DNA of 64,000 nucleotides from an uncultured Bacteroidales bacterium. GTDB lineage: Bacteria; Bacteroidota; Bacteroidia; Bacteroidales; UBA932. The notes beneath the pieces were generated by a model. The model ran no database searches and was not told the DNA's origin. It worked only from the letters and a program-made list of their open reading frames with translations. Shown piece after piece: positions 8,753-18,290 of the stretch. Position 1 is the stretch's first letter, and every line of letters starts with the position of its first letter. The position numbers and the translations under genes were made by a program. Location of the stretch: the NCBI GenBank assembly GCA_900320185.1, contig ONRD01000001.1, forward strand, positions 1-64,000. Direction: 5' to 3'.

Positions 8753-9340
8753 ATGACGATAAACGAGGCAAAATTCGTTTGCAGCAGCACCAGGGTTTCC
8801 GGAAAACCCTCACGCAGGCTGCCTGAGTTCGCATTCATCGGGCGCTCCAATGTCGGGAAGTCATCCCTGATCAACATGGTCTGCGGGAACCGGAAGCTGG
8901 CCAAGACCTCCCAGACCCCGGGGAAGACCAAGCTCATCAACCACTTCCTGATCAACGACAGCTGGTACCTTGTGGACCTTCCGGGTTACGGCTTCGCCAA
9001 GATATCGCAGTCGGGACGCGAAGAGCTCAGGAAGATGATCAACGACTACATCCTCAACTCCGGGGAGCTGGTATGCCTCTTCGTCCTGGTCGACTCGCGC
9101 CACGACATCGGTGCCATCGACCTTGACTTCATCGCAGGTCTCGGAGAGGCCGGGGTACCGTTCGCAATCATATTCACGAAAGGAGACAAGCTCGGTCCGA
9201 ACGCGCTCCTCAAGCAGATCGAAAGGGACAAGGCCATACTCTCCGAACAATGGGAGGAACTGCCGCCCATGATCGCTTCAAGCGCCCAGACCGGACAGGG
9301 CAGGGACGAGATACTGAATTTCATACAACAATACCTATAG
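8753..9340 (+). CDS. engB: Ribosome-biogenesis GTPase EngB/YsxC
   Basis: A TrmE-Era-EngA-EngB type GTPase needed for large-subunit assembly. The G motifs are G1 GRSNVGKS, G3 DLPGYG, G4 TKGDK and a G5-like SSAQTG. The start at MTINEAKFVCSS follows the promoter box by 28 bp; the longer open frame upstream would cross the promoter. It gives 195 residues, normal for the family. It opens a seven-gene plus-strand run. Confidence 0.95.
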   Translation: MTINEAKFVCSSTRVSGKPSRRLPEFAFIGRSNVGKSSLINMVCGNRKLAKTSQTPGKTKLINHFLINDSWYLVDLPGYGFAKISQSGREELRKMINDYILNSGELVCLFVLVDSRHDIGAIDLDFIAGLGEAGVPFAIIFTKGDKLGPNALLKQIERDKAILSEQWEELPPMIASSAQTGQGRDEILNFIQQYL

Positions 9341-9345
9341 GACCC

Positions 9346-10314
9346 ATGTACATCGAACACAGAATGGAATTGTTTGCATGCAGAGCCTCCAGGGACTTCG
9401 CATGCAAAGTCGTGGATGAACTCAACAAACTCGACGACCCTTCTGAGAAGCATCACCTCGGGGAGTCCGAAGTCACTCAGTTCAGCGACGGAGAATTCGT
9501 ACCCTCTTTCACCGACAGTGTAAGAGGAGCGACCGTATTCATCCTCCAGTCTACTTTCCCGCCGAGCGAGAACCTCATGGAGCTGCTTCTGACCATCGAT
9601 GCAGCCAAGAGGGCGTCGGCGGACAAGGTGATTGCCGTCATGCCTTACTTCGGATGGGCGCGTCAGGACCGCAAGGACAAGCCGAGGGTTTCGATAGGGG
9701 CCAAGCTGGTAGCCAACCTGCTGACCGCCGCCGGAGTAGACAGGATCATGACATGCGACCTCCATGCCGACCAGATCCAGGGATTCTTCGACCTGCCGGT
9801 CGACCATATCTACGCCAGCAAGGTGTTCATTCCCTACCTCAGGAGCCTCAACATCGAAAACCTGGCGATAGCAGCCCCTGACATGGGAGGAGCCAAGAGG
9901 GCCAACGCCTACGCGAAGGAACTCGCCTGCCCGGTCATCATCTGCCACAAATCCCGCGAGAGGGCGAACGTGGTGGCTTCAATCACCGCCATCGGCGATG
10001 TCGAAGGGAAGAACATAGTGATAGTCGACGACCTGATCGACACGGCCGGAACCCTTGTTAAGGCTGCCGACGTGCTGATGGAGAAAGGCGCCGCCTCGGT
10101 GAGGGCATGCGCTACCCATGCAGTCCTCTCCGGCCCGGCCTACGACAGGATCAACAACTCCTGCCTCAAGGAAGTCTTCGTGACCGACACGATTCCTCTC
10201 CGCAAGGATGCAGACACTTCGAAGATCAAGGTAGTGTCGATGACAGCCACCTTCGCCTCGATCATCCGCAAGGTCTACAATTACGAGCCTATCAGCACCG
10301 AATTCATCTTCTAG
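9346..10314 (+). CDS. prs: Ribose-phosphate pyrophosphokinase
   Basis: Makes PRPP from ribose-5-phosphate and ATP for nucleotides, His, Trp and NAD. The motifs are the flexible-loop region WARQDRKDKPR, DLHADQIQGFF, and the PRPP-binding VIVDDLIDTAGTL. The ATG at 9346 lies 5 bp after the engB stop and gives 322 residues. A second ATG six codons later is possible. Confidence 0.95.
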   Translation: MYIEHRMELFACRASRDFACKVVDELNKLDDPSEKHHLGESEVTQFSDGEFVPSFTDSVRGATVFILQSTFPPSENLMELLLTIDAAKRASADKVIAVMPYFGWARQDRKDKPRVSIGAKLVANLLTAAGVDRIMTCDLHADQIQGFFDLPVDHIYASKVFIPYLRSLNIENLAIAAPDMGGAKRANAYAKELACPVIICHKSRERANVVASITAIGDVEGKNIVIVDDLIDTAGTLVKAADVLMEKGAASVRACATHAVLSGPAYDRINNSCLKEVFVTDTIPLRKDADTSKIKVVSMTATFASIIRKVYNYEPISTEFIF

Positions 10315-10317
10315 CCC

Positions 10318-10590
10318 ATGGACACCTTCCTTGCCGCCTTGATAATCCTTGCCATAGGGATAGCAGCGATGTGCATAGGCATAATCGTCAAGGGAAGGTT
10401 TCCCGAAACCGAGGTGAGCAGGAACGAGAACATGCGCAAGATAGGGATCAAGTGCATCAACGAAGACGAAGACAGCCTGACCGGAGGGCCGCGACGCAAG
10501 AAAGCCACGGCCTGCTCCGGTGTCTACAGCGATGCCTGTGCAGGTTGCGGACTCTATCCCGGCCATGAAACTGCCGGCAACGCTGAATAA
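10318..10590 (+). CDS. Small single-span membrane protein, function unknown
   Basis: A 90-residue protein with one N-terminal membrane segment (about residues 4-25), then a hydrophilic tail holding a cysteine-rich stretch ([14 protein letters not shown]). It starts 3 bp after the prs stop and ends 22 bp before der, so it is part of the same transcript. The layout of one membrane helix followed by clustered cysteines recalls small metal- or cluster-handling membrane proteins, but I cannot name a family. Confidence 0.7.
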   Translation: MDTFLAALIILAIGIAAMCIGIIVKGRFPETEVSRNENMRKIGIKCINEDEDSLTGGPRRKKATACSGVYSDACAGCGLYPGHETAGNAE

Positions 10591-10612
10591 TAACTGCAAA
10601 CAATTAACGATC

Positions 10613-11923
10613 ATGAGTTTAGTCGCTATAGTAGGACGACCAAACGTAGGTAAGTCAACCCTTTTCAACCGCCTTGTCGGAATGCGCAAGGCCATCGTCG
10701 ACGAGACGGCCGGGGTCACCCGGGACCGGCACTACGGCAAATGCGAGTGGTGCGGGTCTGAATTCTCCGTGGTGGACACGGGAGGCTGGACCACGAATTC
10801 GGATGACGTGTTCGAAGGGGCCATCCGCCGCCAGGTGGTGATCGCCATCGAGGAAGCCGACCTGGTACTCTTCATGGTGGAGGCCGCGGCCGGAATCACA
10901 GATTACGATGCGGAGATCGCCGACATCCTGCGCCGCAGCGGCAAGCCCGTAGTTCTCTGCGTCAACAAGGTCGACTCCGGAGAGAAGATGTACGACGCCT
11001 ACCAGTTCTATTCCCTGGGCCTGGGTGAAGTCTGGAGCGTGTCCGCCGCCAATGGCAGCGGCACCGGGGACCTGCTCGACGAGATCGTAAGGCGCCTGCC
11101 TGCGGAAGATCCGGACAAGGACGCCGACAGGGCAGGCCTGCCCCACATAGCGATCGTCGGGAAGCCCAATGTTGGGAAGTCCTCGCTTACCAACGCCCTG
11201 CTTGGCGAGGAGCGTAACATCGTCACACCTGTGGCCGGGACCACCAGGGATTCGATTTCCACCTACTACAACAAGTTCGGACACGAATTCATGCTCGTCG
11301 ACACTGCCGGCATGCGCCGCAAGAGCAAGGTCAACGAAGACCTGGAGTTTTACTCCGTGATGCGCTCCATCCGGTCCATCGAACAGGCTGACGTCTGCCT
11401 CCTGATGATCGATGCCAACACCGGCATGGAGGCCCAGGACATGAGCATATTCAACCTCATCGTCCGCAACCGCAAGGGCTGCGTGCTGGTCGTCAACAAA
11501 TGGGACCTCTTCCAGAAGGAGAACAACACCCTGAAGGAATATGAAGCCTCACTCCGGAGACGCCTTTCTCCCTTCGACGATGTCCCGGTCATATTCACCA
11601 GCATCCCCAGGAAGCAGAGGATCATGGACGTGCTGGACGCGGCCGCACACGTTTACGACAACTATTCAAGGAAGATCCCCACGGCAAGGCTGAACGAAGC
11701 CCTCCTTCCCGAGATCGAGGAGTGCCCGCCTCCCGCATGGAAGGGGAAATATGTAAAAATCAAGTACATAACGCAGCTTCCCACAGCGTTCCCGAGTTTC
11801 GCCTTCTTCTGCAACCTGCCGCAGTATGTGAAAGAGCCCTACAAGCGCTTCCTGGAGAACAAGCTGCGCGACCACTTCGACCTGACCGGCTGTCCGGTAC
11901 AGATCTACATGAGAGCCAAATAA
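10613..11923 (+). CDS. der: Ribosome-biogenesis GTPase Der (EngA)
   Basis: A double GTPase required for 50S assembly. The first domain has GRPNVGKST and DTGGW, the second GKPNVGKSS and DTAGM; the C-terminal KH-like domain ends near KIKYITQLP and [13 protein letters not shown]. The start [11 protein letters not shown] is the family start; the open frame extends upstream into the previous gene without support. It gives 436 residues. Confidence 0.97.
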   Translation: MSLVAIVGRPNVGKSTLFNRLVGMRKAIVDETAGVTRDRHYGKCEWCGSEFSVVDTGGWTTNSDDVFEGAIRRQVVIAIEEADLVLFMVEAAAGITDYDAEIADILRRSGKPVVLCVNKVDSGEKMYDAYQFYSLGLGEVWSVSAANGSGTGDLLDEIVRRLPAEDPDKDADRAGLPHIAIVGKPNVGKSSLTNALLGEERNIVTPVAGTTRDSISTYYNKFGHEFMLVDTAGMRRKSKVNEDLEFYSVMRSIRSIEQADVCLLMIDANTGMEAQDMSIFNLIVRNRKGCVLVVNKWDLFQKENNTLKEYEASLRRRLSPFDDVPVIFTSIPRKQRIMDVLDAAAHVYDNYSRKIPTARLNEALLPEIEECPPPAWKGKYVKIKYITQLPTAFPSFAFFCNLPQYVKEPYKRFLENKLRDHFDLTGCPVQIYMRAK

Positions 11924-11932
11924 CTTCCGGAC

Positions 11933-12577
11933 ATGCTCCTGAACATCCTGAAAGCCTTCCTCATCGGAATATGCGCATCGGCCCCTATCGGGCCGATAGC
12001 CATACTGGTGATGCAGAAGTCTCTCAGCTATGGCCAGGAAGCCGGCTTCGTCACAGGACTGGGCGCCACCCTTGTCGACACGCTCTACGCCGTCATATCG
12101 ATCTTCGCCCTGGCAATCGCCCAGCAGTTCCTGGAAACCTACGAGTACCCGATCTACATAGCGGGAGGCCTTATCGTCGGCGTCCTCGGCTACACCATGG
12201 CCTTCAGGGATCCTTTCAGGAAAATGACGCTGGACGAAGAGAACAAGGGCATCCCCTACCTGCAATTCTTCCTGCAGGCCGTCGTGAGCACCCTTTCGAA
12301 CCCCGGGGCCGTACTGGTAATGTTCGCCCTGTTCGCATTCTTCGACGTGGATGTCACCGGTGAACCCGTGTCAGTCTTCCCCATCATCCTCGCCGTCGCT
12401 GCCGGCTCTGCGGTCTGGTGGTACTTCTGTTCGTGGCTGTTCAGCAGGTGGAAAGACAGGATAAACATGAAAGCCCTGTTCCTGGTGAGCAGGATATCAG
12501 GGATAGTAGTGATGATAATAGGCATTGCACTGCTGGGAGAGGGCCTTTTCCAGGTGAGTTTCGGCAGGATCCAATAA
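11933..12577 (+). CDS. LysE/RhtB-type exporter
   Basis: An integral inner-membrane protein of 214 residues with about six membrane segments. The N-terminal signature GICASAPIGPIAILVMQKSLSYG fits the LysE/RhtB amino-acid exporter superfamily. The substrate cannot be inferred. It starts 9 bp after der and precedes the PASTA gene by 9 bp. Confidence 0.85.
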   Translation: MLLNILKAFLIGICASAPIGPIAILVMQKSLSYGQEAGFVTGLGATLVDTLYAVISIFALAIAQQFLETYEYPIYIAGGLIVGVLGYTMAFRDPFRKMTLDEENKGIPYLQFFLQAVVSTLSNPGAVLVMFALFAFFDVDVTGEPVSVFPIILAVAAGSAVWWYFCSWLFSRWKDRINMKALFLVSRISGIVVMIIGIALLGEGLFQVSFGRIQ

Positions 12578-12586
12578 AAAAAACAA

Positions 12587-13393
12587 ATGAAAATGAGCAA
12601 CATAACAAACGGAAAAGACAAGAATGACAGCTCTCCGGCGAAGTATTTCCTGAAGAATCTGGGCGCGGCGGTCCTGCTGGTCGCCCTGCTTGTGTTCGGA
12701 GCCCAGCTGGCCCTGAACCTCATTACCAGGCACGGCAAGACGACCACGGTACCGGACCTTACGAGCCTCACCGTCGAGCAGGCGGAACAGGTTGCCGCGG
12801 AAGCCGGGGTAAGGGTCGAAGTGGTGGATTCGATCTATGTCAGGAAAATGGAAAAGGGTGCCATCTACACCCAGAACCCGAAACCGGGATCAACGGTGAA
12901 GAAAGGGCGCAGGATCATGCTGACCATCAACAACGTCAATGTCAGGAAGGTCGAGATGCCCAATATCGTGGGGCTTTCCACCCGCCAGGCAAAGGCTGAG
13001 CTGGCAGCGAAGGGGCTCAACGTAGGGAAGCTCATCTATGTCAATGACATAGCCACGAACAACGTGATGCGTCAACTCTACAACGGCAAGCCCATCAGGC
13101 CCGGAAGGAAGATTGACGCCGGCAGCGACATCGACATCGAGACCGGCTTGAACCCGGTTGACGACAGGACCCTTGTTCCCAGGCTCAAGGGGATGAAGTA
13201 CTTCAGCGCCATCGACCTCCTCCACGACAACTACCTGAACCTGCAGAAGGCCGTGTTCGACAGCACGGTCAGGAACTACGCCGACACCATCACGGCCACC
13301 ATCTACAAGCAGAGCCCCGCCAATTCCAAGAACACCGTAAAGATGGGTTCCGGCGTCACCATCTACCTGTCCAAGAACAAGCCTGCCGAATAG
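12587..13393 (+). CDS. Membrane-anchored PASTA-domain protein
   Basis: A 268-residue protein with a short cytoplasmic N-terminus, one membrane helix (about 25-45) and then three PASTA repeats, beginning near VPDLTSLTVEQAEQ, MPNIVGLSTRQAKAE and VPRLKGMKYFSAID. PASTA domains bind peptidoglycan fragments in kinases and penicillin-binding proteins. Here no kinase or transpeptidase domain is attached, the usual form in Bacteroidota. Its stop overlaps the GTG of the next gene by one base. A role in sensing or binding the cell wall is an inference. Confidence 0.88.
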   Translation: MKMSNITNGKDKNDSSPAKYFLKNLGAAVLLVALLVFGAQLALNLITRHGKTTTVPDLTSLTVEQAEQVAAEAGVRVEVVDSIYVRKMEKGAIYTQNPKPGSTVKKGRRIMLTINNVNVRKVEMPNIVGLSTRQAKAELAAKGLNVGKLIYVNDIATNNVMRQLYNGKPIRPGRKIDAGSDIDIETGLNPVDDRTLVPRLKGMKYFSAIDLLHDNYLNLQKAVFDSTVRNYADTITATIYKQSPANSKNTVKMGSGVTIYLSKNKPAE

Positions 13394-14505
13394 TGGACGA
13401 AGGGAAGATCCATAACGAAGAGGCTTGGGCCTCCTCCGGACTTGAAGGCATGCCGCCGGCGGGCCCGGATGAGACCGTGGAAGACGAAGAACAGGGGATG
13501 TTCGAACATTTCCGCCTGGTCGTCGATCCCGGACAGGCCCCGATGCGGGTGGACAAATTCATGGCCAGCCACCTGGAGGATACCTCCCGGCACAGGATCC
13601 AGTGCGCGATCAAGCAAGGATACGTCCTAGTCGGCGACAAGACCGCAAAGGCCAACATGACCGTCAGGCCAGGGGACATAATCAAGTTCGTGATGCCGTA
13701 CAGGCGGCGCGGACTGGAGATCCTGCCCCAGGACATCCCGCTTGACATAGTCTACGAGGATGAAGACCTCCTGGTGGTGAACAAACCCGCCGGGATGGTC
13801 GTACACCCAGGGCACGGCCATTTCGAAGGGACCCTGGTAAATGCCCTGGCATTCCACCTCGGGTTGTCCCAGGGACCGGAAGCGGAGGATGAGAGGATGG
13901 GGATCCTGGTCCACCGGATTGACAAGGATACTTCAGGCCTCCTCGTAGTGGCCAAGAACGACGAGACCCAGCTGGCCCTGGCTGACCAGTTCTTCAGGCA
14001 CAGCATCGAGCGCTGCTATGTGGCGGTGGTATGGGGCAACATCAAGGAAGACGAAGGTACGATCGACGCCGCCATAGGAAGGGACCCCAACGACAGGCTG
14101 CGCTTCAAGGTCTGCCCTGAGGACGACGAGAGGGGCAAGCACGCTGTCACGCACTACAGGGTGCTGGAGAGATTCGGTTATGTCACCGTCGTCGAATGCA
14201 GGCTCGAAACAGGCCGGACACACCAGATAAGGGTCCACATGAGCAGCATCGGGCACCCCCTTTTCAACGATGAGAGGTACGGCGGCGCAGAAATACGCAA
14301 AGGTACGATCTATGCCAAGTACCGGCAGTTCATAATGAACTGCTTTGAACTCTGCCCCCGACAGGCGCTCCACGCCAAGACCCTTGGCTTCATCCACCCC
14401 AGGACCGGCAAGCCGATCCGTTTCGACTCCCCCCTTCCCGAAGACATGACAGCCCTCATGGACAAGTGGCGGGCTTACTCCGGCGGGTTCTCCACAAAGG
14501 AATGA
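13393..14505 (+). CDS. rluD: RluD-family pseudouridine synthase
   Basis: Isomerises uridines in large-subunit rRNA. An S4 RNA-binding domain begins near MRVDKFMASHLEDTSRHRI, and the catalytic Asp is in HRIDKDTSGLL. The full frame opens with a GTG that overlaps the previous stop; ATGs at 13450 or 13498 are also possible, since the first 35 residues are acidic and not part of the known fold. Members of this family differ in target site, so RluD rather than RluC is probable but not certain. It is the last gene of the run. Confidence 0.9.
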   Translation: MDEGKIHNEEAWASSGLEGMPPAGPDETVEDEEQGMFEHFRLVVDPGQAPMRVDKFMASHLEDTSRHRIQCAIKQGYVLVGDKTAKANMTVRPGDIIKFVMPYRRRGLEILPQDIPLDIVYEDEDLLVVNKPAGMVVHPGHGHFEGTLVNALAFHLGLSQGPEAEDERMGILVHRIDKDTSGLLVVAKNDETQLALADQFFRHSIERCYVAVVWGNIKEDEGTIDAAIGRDPNDRLRFKVCPEDDERGKHAVTHYRVLERFGYVTVVECRLETGRTHQIRVHMSSIGHPLFNDERYGGAEIRKGTIYAKYRQFIMNCFELCPRQALHAKTLGFIHPRTGKPIRFDSPLPEDMTALMDKWRAYSGGFSTKE

Positions 14506-14543
14506 CCGAAGGCTTCGGGACGCGCCGATCATCAGAACACAGG

Positions 14544-14589
14544 AAAACGGGTGACCTGCAGCCGATGCGGCTTTCCGGTCACCCGTTTT
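14544..14589. terminator. Bidirectional bipartite hairpin terminator
   Basis: A 13-bp outer stem (AAAACGGGTGACC at 14544-14556, its complement at 14577-14589) encloses a smaller hairpin AGCCG-ATG-CGGCT. Its A-rich and T-rich ends give a T run on either strand. It lies between the convergent RluD and outer-membrane genes and can serve both. Confidence 0.85.
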
Positions 14590-14607
14590 ACTTTCAATCG
14601 TAAAGGC

Positions 14608-17600
14608 CTACCTTCCGGGAGGAGGGCCCATGGGACCACGTCCGCCCATAGGGCCGCCGCCACCCATGCGCATCCTGTTGCTTCCGCTGCCGAAGGAACC
14701 GAAGCGGTAGGTAAGGGAAAGTATGATGTACCTTCCAAGCGTGTTGTTCCAGGTCTCCTGATGATAGTTGGAAGCATCGGTGACATTGATGTTCTTCGAC
14801 TGGTTGAGGAGGTCGTAGCCACGAAGGGCAACCGTCAGCTTATTGTCGAAAAGAAGCTTGCTGATCTCGGCGTTGATGACGATCTCGCTGTCCTGGGGAG
14901 TCGTGTAGCCACGGTACCAGTTGTAGTTAGCATCGGTCTTGAAGCCGAATCCCGCAGGTGCGGTCCAGTTGACGGAACCGTTGAGCTGGTTGCTCCAGGT
15001 CGTAAGGTTCTTGGCATTCTCCAGGGTGTACCAGGACTTGCTCATCCTCGTACGTCCGCCTGCGGTGACTTCGATGACGTCGTTGCGGTACGTAAGGCGC
15101 AGCCGCTCGGTAAGGTTCCATGACTGGGTCTTGTTCTCGGTGAACTGGCTCTCGAAGTTCTTCCTGCCGCCCTCGTCGAGATAATCCTTCTTGAACTTGT
15201 CGTAGTCCGTGAAGACTCCTTCCTCGTCAAGGTAGCTCGACATGTCGAACGTGCTCTTGCCGACGTATGACGAAGACTGGGAATAGTTCGTGAAAGTCAT
15301 CGTATATATTGAGAAATTGGACCTCGCGATAGGAGTGGAGATGTTGAGGCGGAGGTTTGCGTTGCCGGATGAAGGGCCGTTCAGGGGCATGGTGTACTGG
15401 ACACCGCCGCCATCGTACCAAAGGGCGGACACGATGGGATCCTGGACGAGACCGCCGCCGAAGCCGACATTGATCGTAGAGAAGGTCTGTTTGTTGGTCA
15501 TCCTGAACTCTCCGTTGAGGTTGTGGTTGAAATACGGAGTCAGGCTCGGGTTACCGAGGGAGATGTTCAGAGGGTTCGAGTTGTCCGGCACGGGCATCAG
15601 CTGGGATGTGGAAGGCTGTGCGGACTGGCCACGGTAGAACAGACGCATGTTCGTGTTGTCGTCCACGTCGTACCACAGCATCGCCGAAGGGGCCCAATTG
15701 ACGACGTTGCTGTCATATTCCTTGAGGACGCCTGCCGAAGTCGTCTCGTTGTGGGTCTTGGTGGGCATGAAGGAGATACCTACCTGGGCGTGGAGCTTGT
15801 CCTTCTGGTACTGGAGGTCGAGTCCTGCACTCTGGTTGGTGTACTGGTTGACGATCTCGCTTGAGTATGTGACGTCCCTGCTCTCTCCGACAGTATTGTA
15901 GATCAGTTCGTTGATGCCGACCACGTTGGTGCCGCTGTTGTAGGTGTCCTTAACCGACTGGTTGCGGCTCCACCTGTAGCTGTAGTTGGCCGAAGCATAG
16001 AAACCACCGCCCAGGGGCTCGGTGTAGACAAGCCTTCCGGACAGCGACGTTCCCTTGGAGTACTGGTCGATCCTCTGGTTGACTATGTCCTGAAGGGCAT
16101 CGGTCCCCTTATAAGTCTCGGTCAGGGACTGGTTGTAACCGTCAAGGTCGTTGTTGCTGAGACTGTAGTTGCCCATGAAGGACAAGGTCCTGCCGGGCAT
16201 GCCGAGTCTCTGGCGGAAAAGGAAGAAGCCGCTGGTCGACCAGTTCTTGTTCTCTCCGGTAGTGTTGGAGAAACCCTTGTTGGTAAGGCTGGTAGCCGAA
16301 CCGTTGACCTTCATCGTCTCGAAATCGGAGAATTCGCTGTAGTTGCCGCCTCCGAAGTTGACCTGCGGCTGGAACAGTATGGAAGTGTTCTCGGAGAACT
16401 TGTGCTCAAGACGCATTCCGAAACGGTTGCCGTAGGTGTTGGTGATGTTGACTCCCGGGGCATCCAGGCCGTTCCTGTAGATCAGGCTGGTGCCGTCGTC
16501 AAGATAGGTAGTCTTGACGCTTTTCTCCTGTACGGTCCTGTTGCTGTTGTTGTAGACATAGTTGCCGCCAAGCTGCATCTTGTCGTTGAAGAGGTCCCAG
16601 GCACCGTTGAGGCCGGCCATCCAGGAACGGGTGATTCCGTTGCCGCCGCCCCAGCCGCCCTGGCCGCGGCCCATACCGCCACCGCCGCCGCGCATTCCCT
16701 GCATCATGTTGCCTGCAAGGTCGCTGAAGCCACGGTTGTTGGTGTTGTTGCCATTGAGGATGAAGCTGATCTGGCTGCCTTCCGTGAACTTCCCGATGAA
16801 GGCTCCGCCCTGATAGCGCCAGTCACCGGTGTTGTCGGCAAGGGAAGACCCCGAGTTCTCGAGGACATCGTGGCCGCCTCCGATCGAGACATTGCCTATC
16901 AGGCCGTTCATCATGCCCTTCTGGACAGTGAGGTCTATGATCGTTTCCTCGTTGCCATCGTCGATTCCCGTAAACTCAGCCTGCTCGGACTTCTTGCGGA
17001 CGACCTTCACCTTGTCGATCATCTTGGCAGGGATGTTCTTGGTGGCAAGCTGGGGATCGTCGAGGAAGAAGGTCTTCCCGTCAATTGTGATTTTCGGGAT
17101 GCTCTCACCGTTGTAAGTGACGGTACCGTCCTCGGACACCTCGACTCCAGGAAGCTTCTTCAGAAGGTCAGCCAGGACATCGTTGTCCGTCGTCTTGAAA
17201 GAGGTCGCATTGAACTCGACAGTGTCCTTCTTTATTATTATGGGGTTGCCTGCCGCCGTCACGGAAGCAGCGTTGAGCACCTCCTGGTCAAGTTCCATCT
17301 TGACGGTGCCGAGGTCAAGGTCGCCCTTCATCTCTATCTCCTTGATGAATGGCTTGTAACCAAGCAGTTCGGCCTTGAAGGTGTATTTGCCTGCGGCCAC
17401 CTTCTCGATGGTCACCGCTCCTTCGGAGCTGCTCAGGGCGTATTTGTAGGGCTTGGTATTTCCGGTCTTGGTGACCGACACGGTCGCGAAGCCGATGGCT
17501 TCGTCCGTCGTAGCGTCCTTCAGCAGAACTTTGAGGGTACCTGAATTCTGGGCGAATGCCATCGTGAAAGACATGACCAGGCCGGCGAGGACTGCTGCGA

Positions 17601-17616
17601 TTCTCTTGATCTCCAT
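14608..17616 (-). CDS. TonB-receptor-like outer-membrane barrel protein
   Basis: A 1,002-residue exported protein. The signal peptide ends at MAFAQ. A carboxypeptidase-regulatory-like domain (about 25-110) is followed by a plug-like segment (DVLADLLKKLPGVEVSEDGTVTYNG) and a long barrel of the outer-membrane family-3 beta-barrel type. The C-terminus is a Gly/Pro/Met-rich tail after the last strand (YRFGSFGSG), which is odd because barrels usually end at the terminal strand. The substrate is unknown. A run of eight G lies 63-70 bp upstream of the start. Confidence 0.85.
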   Translation of the reverse strand: MEIKRIAAVLAGLVMSFTMAFAQNSGTLKVLLKDATTDEAIGFATVSVTKTGNTKPYKYALSSSEGAVTIEKVAAGKYTFKAELLGYKPFIKEIEMKGDLDLGTVKMELDQEVLNAASVTAAGNPIIIKKDTVEFNATSFKTTDNDVLADLLKKLPGVEVSEDGTVTYNGESIPKITIDGKTFFLDDPQLATKNIPAKMIDKVKVVRKKSEQAEFTGIDDGNEETIIDLTVQKGMMNGLIGNVSIGGGHDVLENSGSSLADNTGDWRYQGGAFIGKFTEGSQISFILNGNNTNNRGFSDLAGNMMQGMRGGGGGMGRGQGGWGGGNGITRSWMAGLNGAWDLFNDKMQLGGNYVYNNSNRTVQEKSVKTTYLDDGTSLIYRNGLDAPGVNITNTYGNRFGMRLEHKFSENTSILFQPQVNFGGGNYSEFSDFETMKVNGSATSLTNKGFSNTTGENKNWSTSGFFLFRQRLGMPGRTLSFMGNYSLSNNDLDGYNQSLTETYKGTDALQDIVNQRIDQYSKGTSLSGRLVYTEPLGGGFYASANYSYRWSRNQSVKDTYNSGTNVVGINELIYNTVGESRDVTYSSEIVNQYTNQSAGLDLQYQKDKLHAQVGISFMPTKTHNETTSAGVLKEYDSNVVNWAPSAMLWYDVDDNTNMRLFYRGQSAQPSTSQLMPVPDNSNPLNISLGNPSLTPYFNHNLNGEFRMTNKQTFSTINVGFGGGLVQDPIVSALWYDGGGVQYTMPLNGPSSGNANLRLNISTPIARSNFSIYTMTFTNYSQSSSYVGKSTFDMSSYLDEEGVFTDYDKFKKDYLDEGGRKNFESQFTENKTQSWNLTERLRLTYRNDVIEVTAGGRTRMSKSWYTLENAKNLTTWSNQLNGSVNWTAPAGFGFKTDANYNWYRGYTTPQDSEIVINAEISKLLFDNKLTVALRGYDLLNQSKNINVTDASNYHQETWNNTLGRYIILSLTYRFGSFGSGSNRMRMGGGGPMGGRGPMGPPPGR

Positions 17617-17678
17617 AAATGCAATAAGGTAGAATAACTACTTGACTAATTCAACAAACACTACTTTGACACGACAAG

Positions 17679-17686
17679 CCCCCCCC
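17679..17686. repeat. Run of eight C/G before the barrel gene
   Basis: Eight C in a row on the plus strand. Read in the direction of the outer-membrane gene this is G8 directly followed by CTTG, which could be the -33 box. No equally good TAnnTTTG box follows; the nearest is TAGTGTTTG. Confidence 0.6.
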
Positions 17687-17714
17687 GGGTTTAACCATGA
17701 AGGAGAAAAAAATG

Positions 17715-18269
17715 TCATTTCACCCTGTCAGGGTTGTTTTTTATGAAGTTTTCCCAGCTTGACTTCCCTTTCACCCTGGCAAGGGGGCTCGAGGAAGCAT
17801 AATAATGGCACATGGCGATGGCCAGGGCGTCGGTGGCATCCAGATGCTCGGCGGCCAGGTTGAACCCCAGCGTCTTCTCCAGGATCAGGCTCACCTGCTC
17901 CTTGGACGCGGCTCCGTTGCCGGTGATGGCCTGCTTCGCCTCGCGCGGCGCATATTCATGGACATCGGTGATGCCGTACTCCATGGCGGCGATCATCGCG
18001 GCTCCCTGGGCGCGCCCGAGTTTCAGGACGACCTGGGCGTTCTTGCCATAGAAGGGAGATTCAAGCGCCATCTCTGTACCATGGTATGTCCTGCAGACTT
18101 CGATGACGGTGTCGTAGATCTGGCGGAGCTTTGAATATGCATCCTTCTCCTTACGGAGGTCCAGCACGCCCATGTCCACGAACCTTGGCTTGCCGTCGAT
18201 GACATCGACAACCCCGAAACCAAGGAGATTGGTTCCGGGGTCTATGCCTATGATGGTCCTCTTGTCCAT
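17715..18269 (-). CDS. ruvC: Holliday-junction resolvase RuvC
   Basis: Cuts four-way junctions made by RuvAB. The acidic active-site residues are visible in IIGIDPGTNLLGFG, ALESPFYGKN and HLDATDALAIAMCHYY. At 184 residues it has the expected length. It lies 21 bp after serS on the same strand. Confidence 0.96.
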   Translation of the reverse strand: MDKRTIIGIDPGTNLLGFGVVDVIDGKPRFVDMGVLDLRKEKDAYSKLRQIYDTVIEVCRTYHGTEMALESPFYGKNAQVVLKLGRAQGAAMIAAMEYGITDVHEYAPREAKQAITGNGAASKEQVSLILEKTLGFNLAAEHLDATDALAIAMCHYYASSSPLARVKGKSSWENFIKNNPDRVK

Positions 18270-18290
18270 TTTGGGGGAAGGGGATCTTGA

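Noticed and set aside
16402..17544. 380-residue plus-strand frame inside the barrel gene
   Set aside because: Antisense shadow; the minus strand encodes a recognisable outer-membrane protein.
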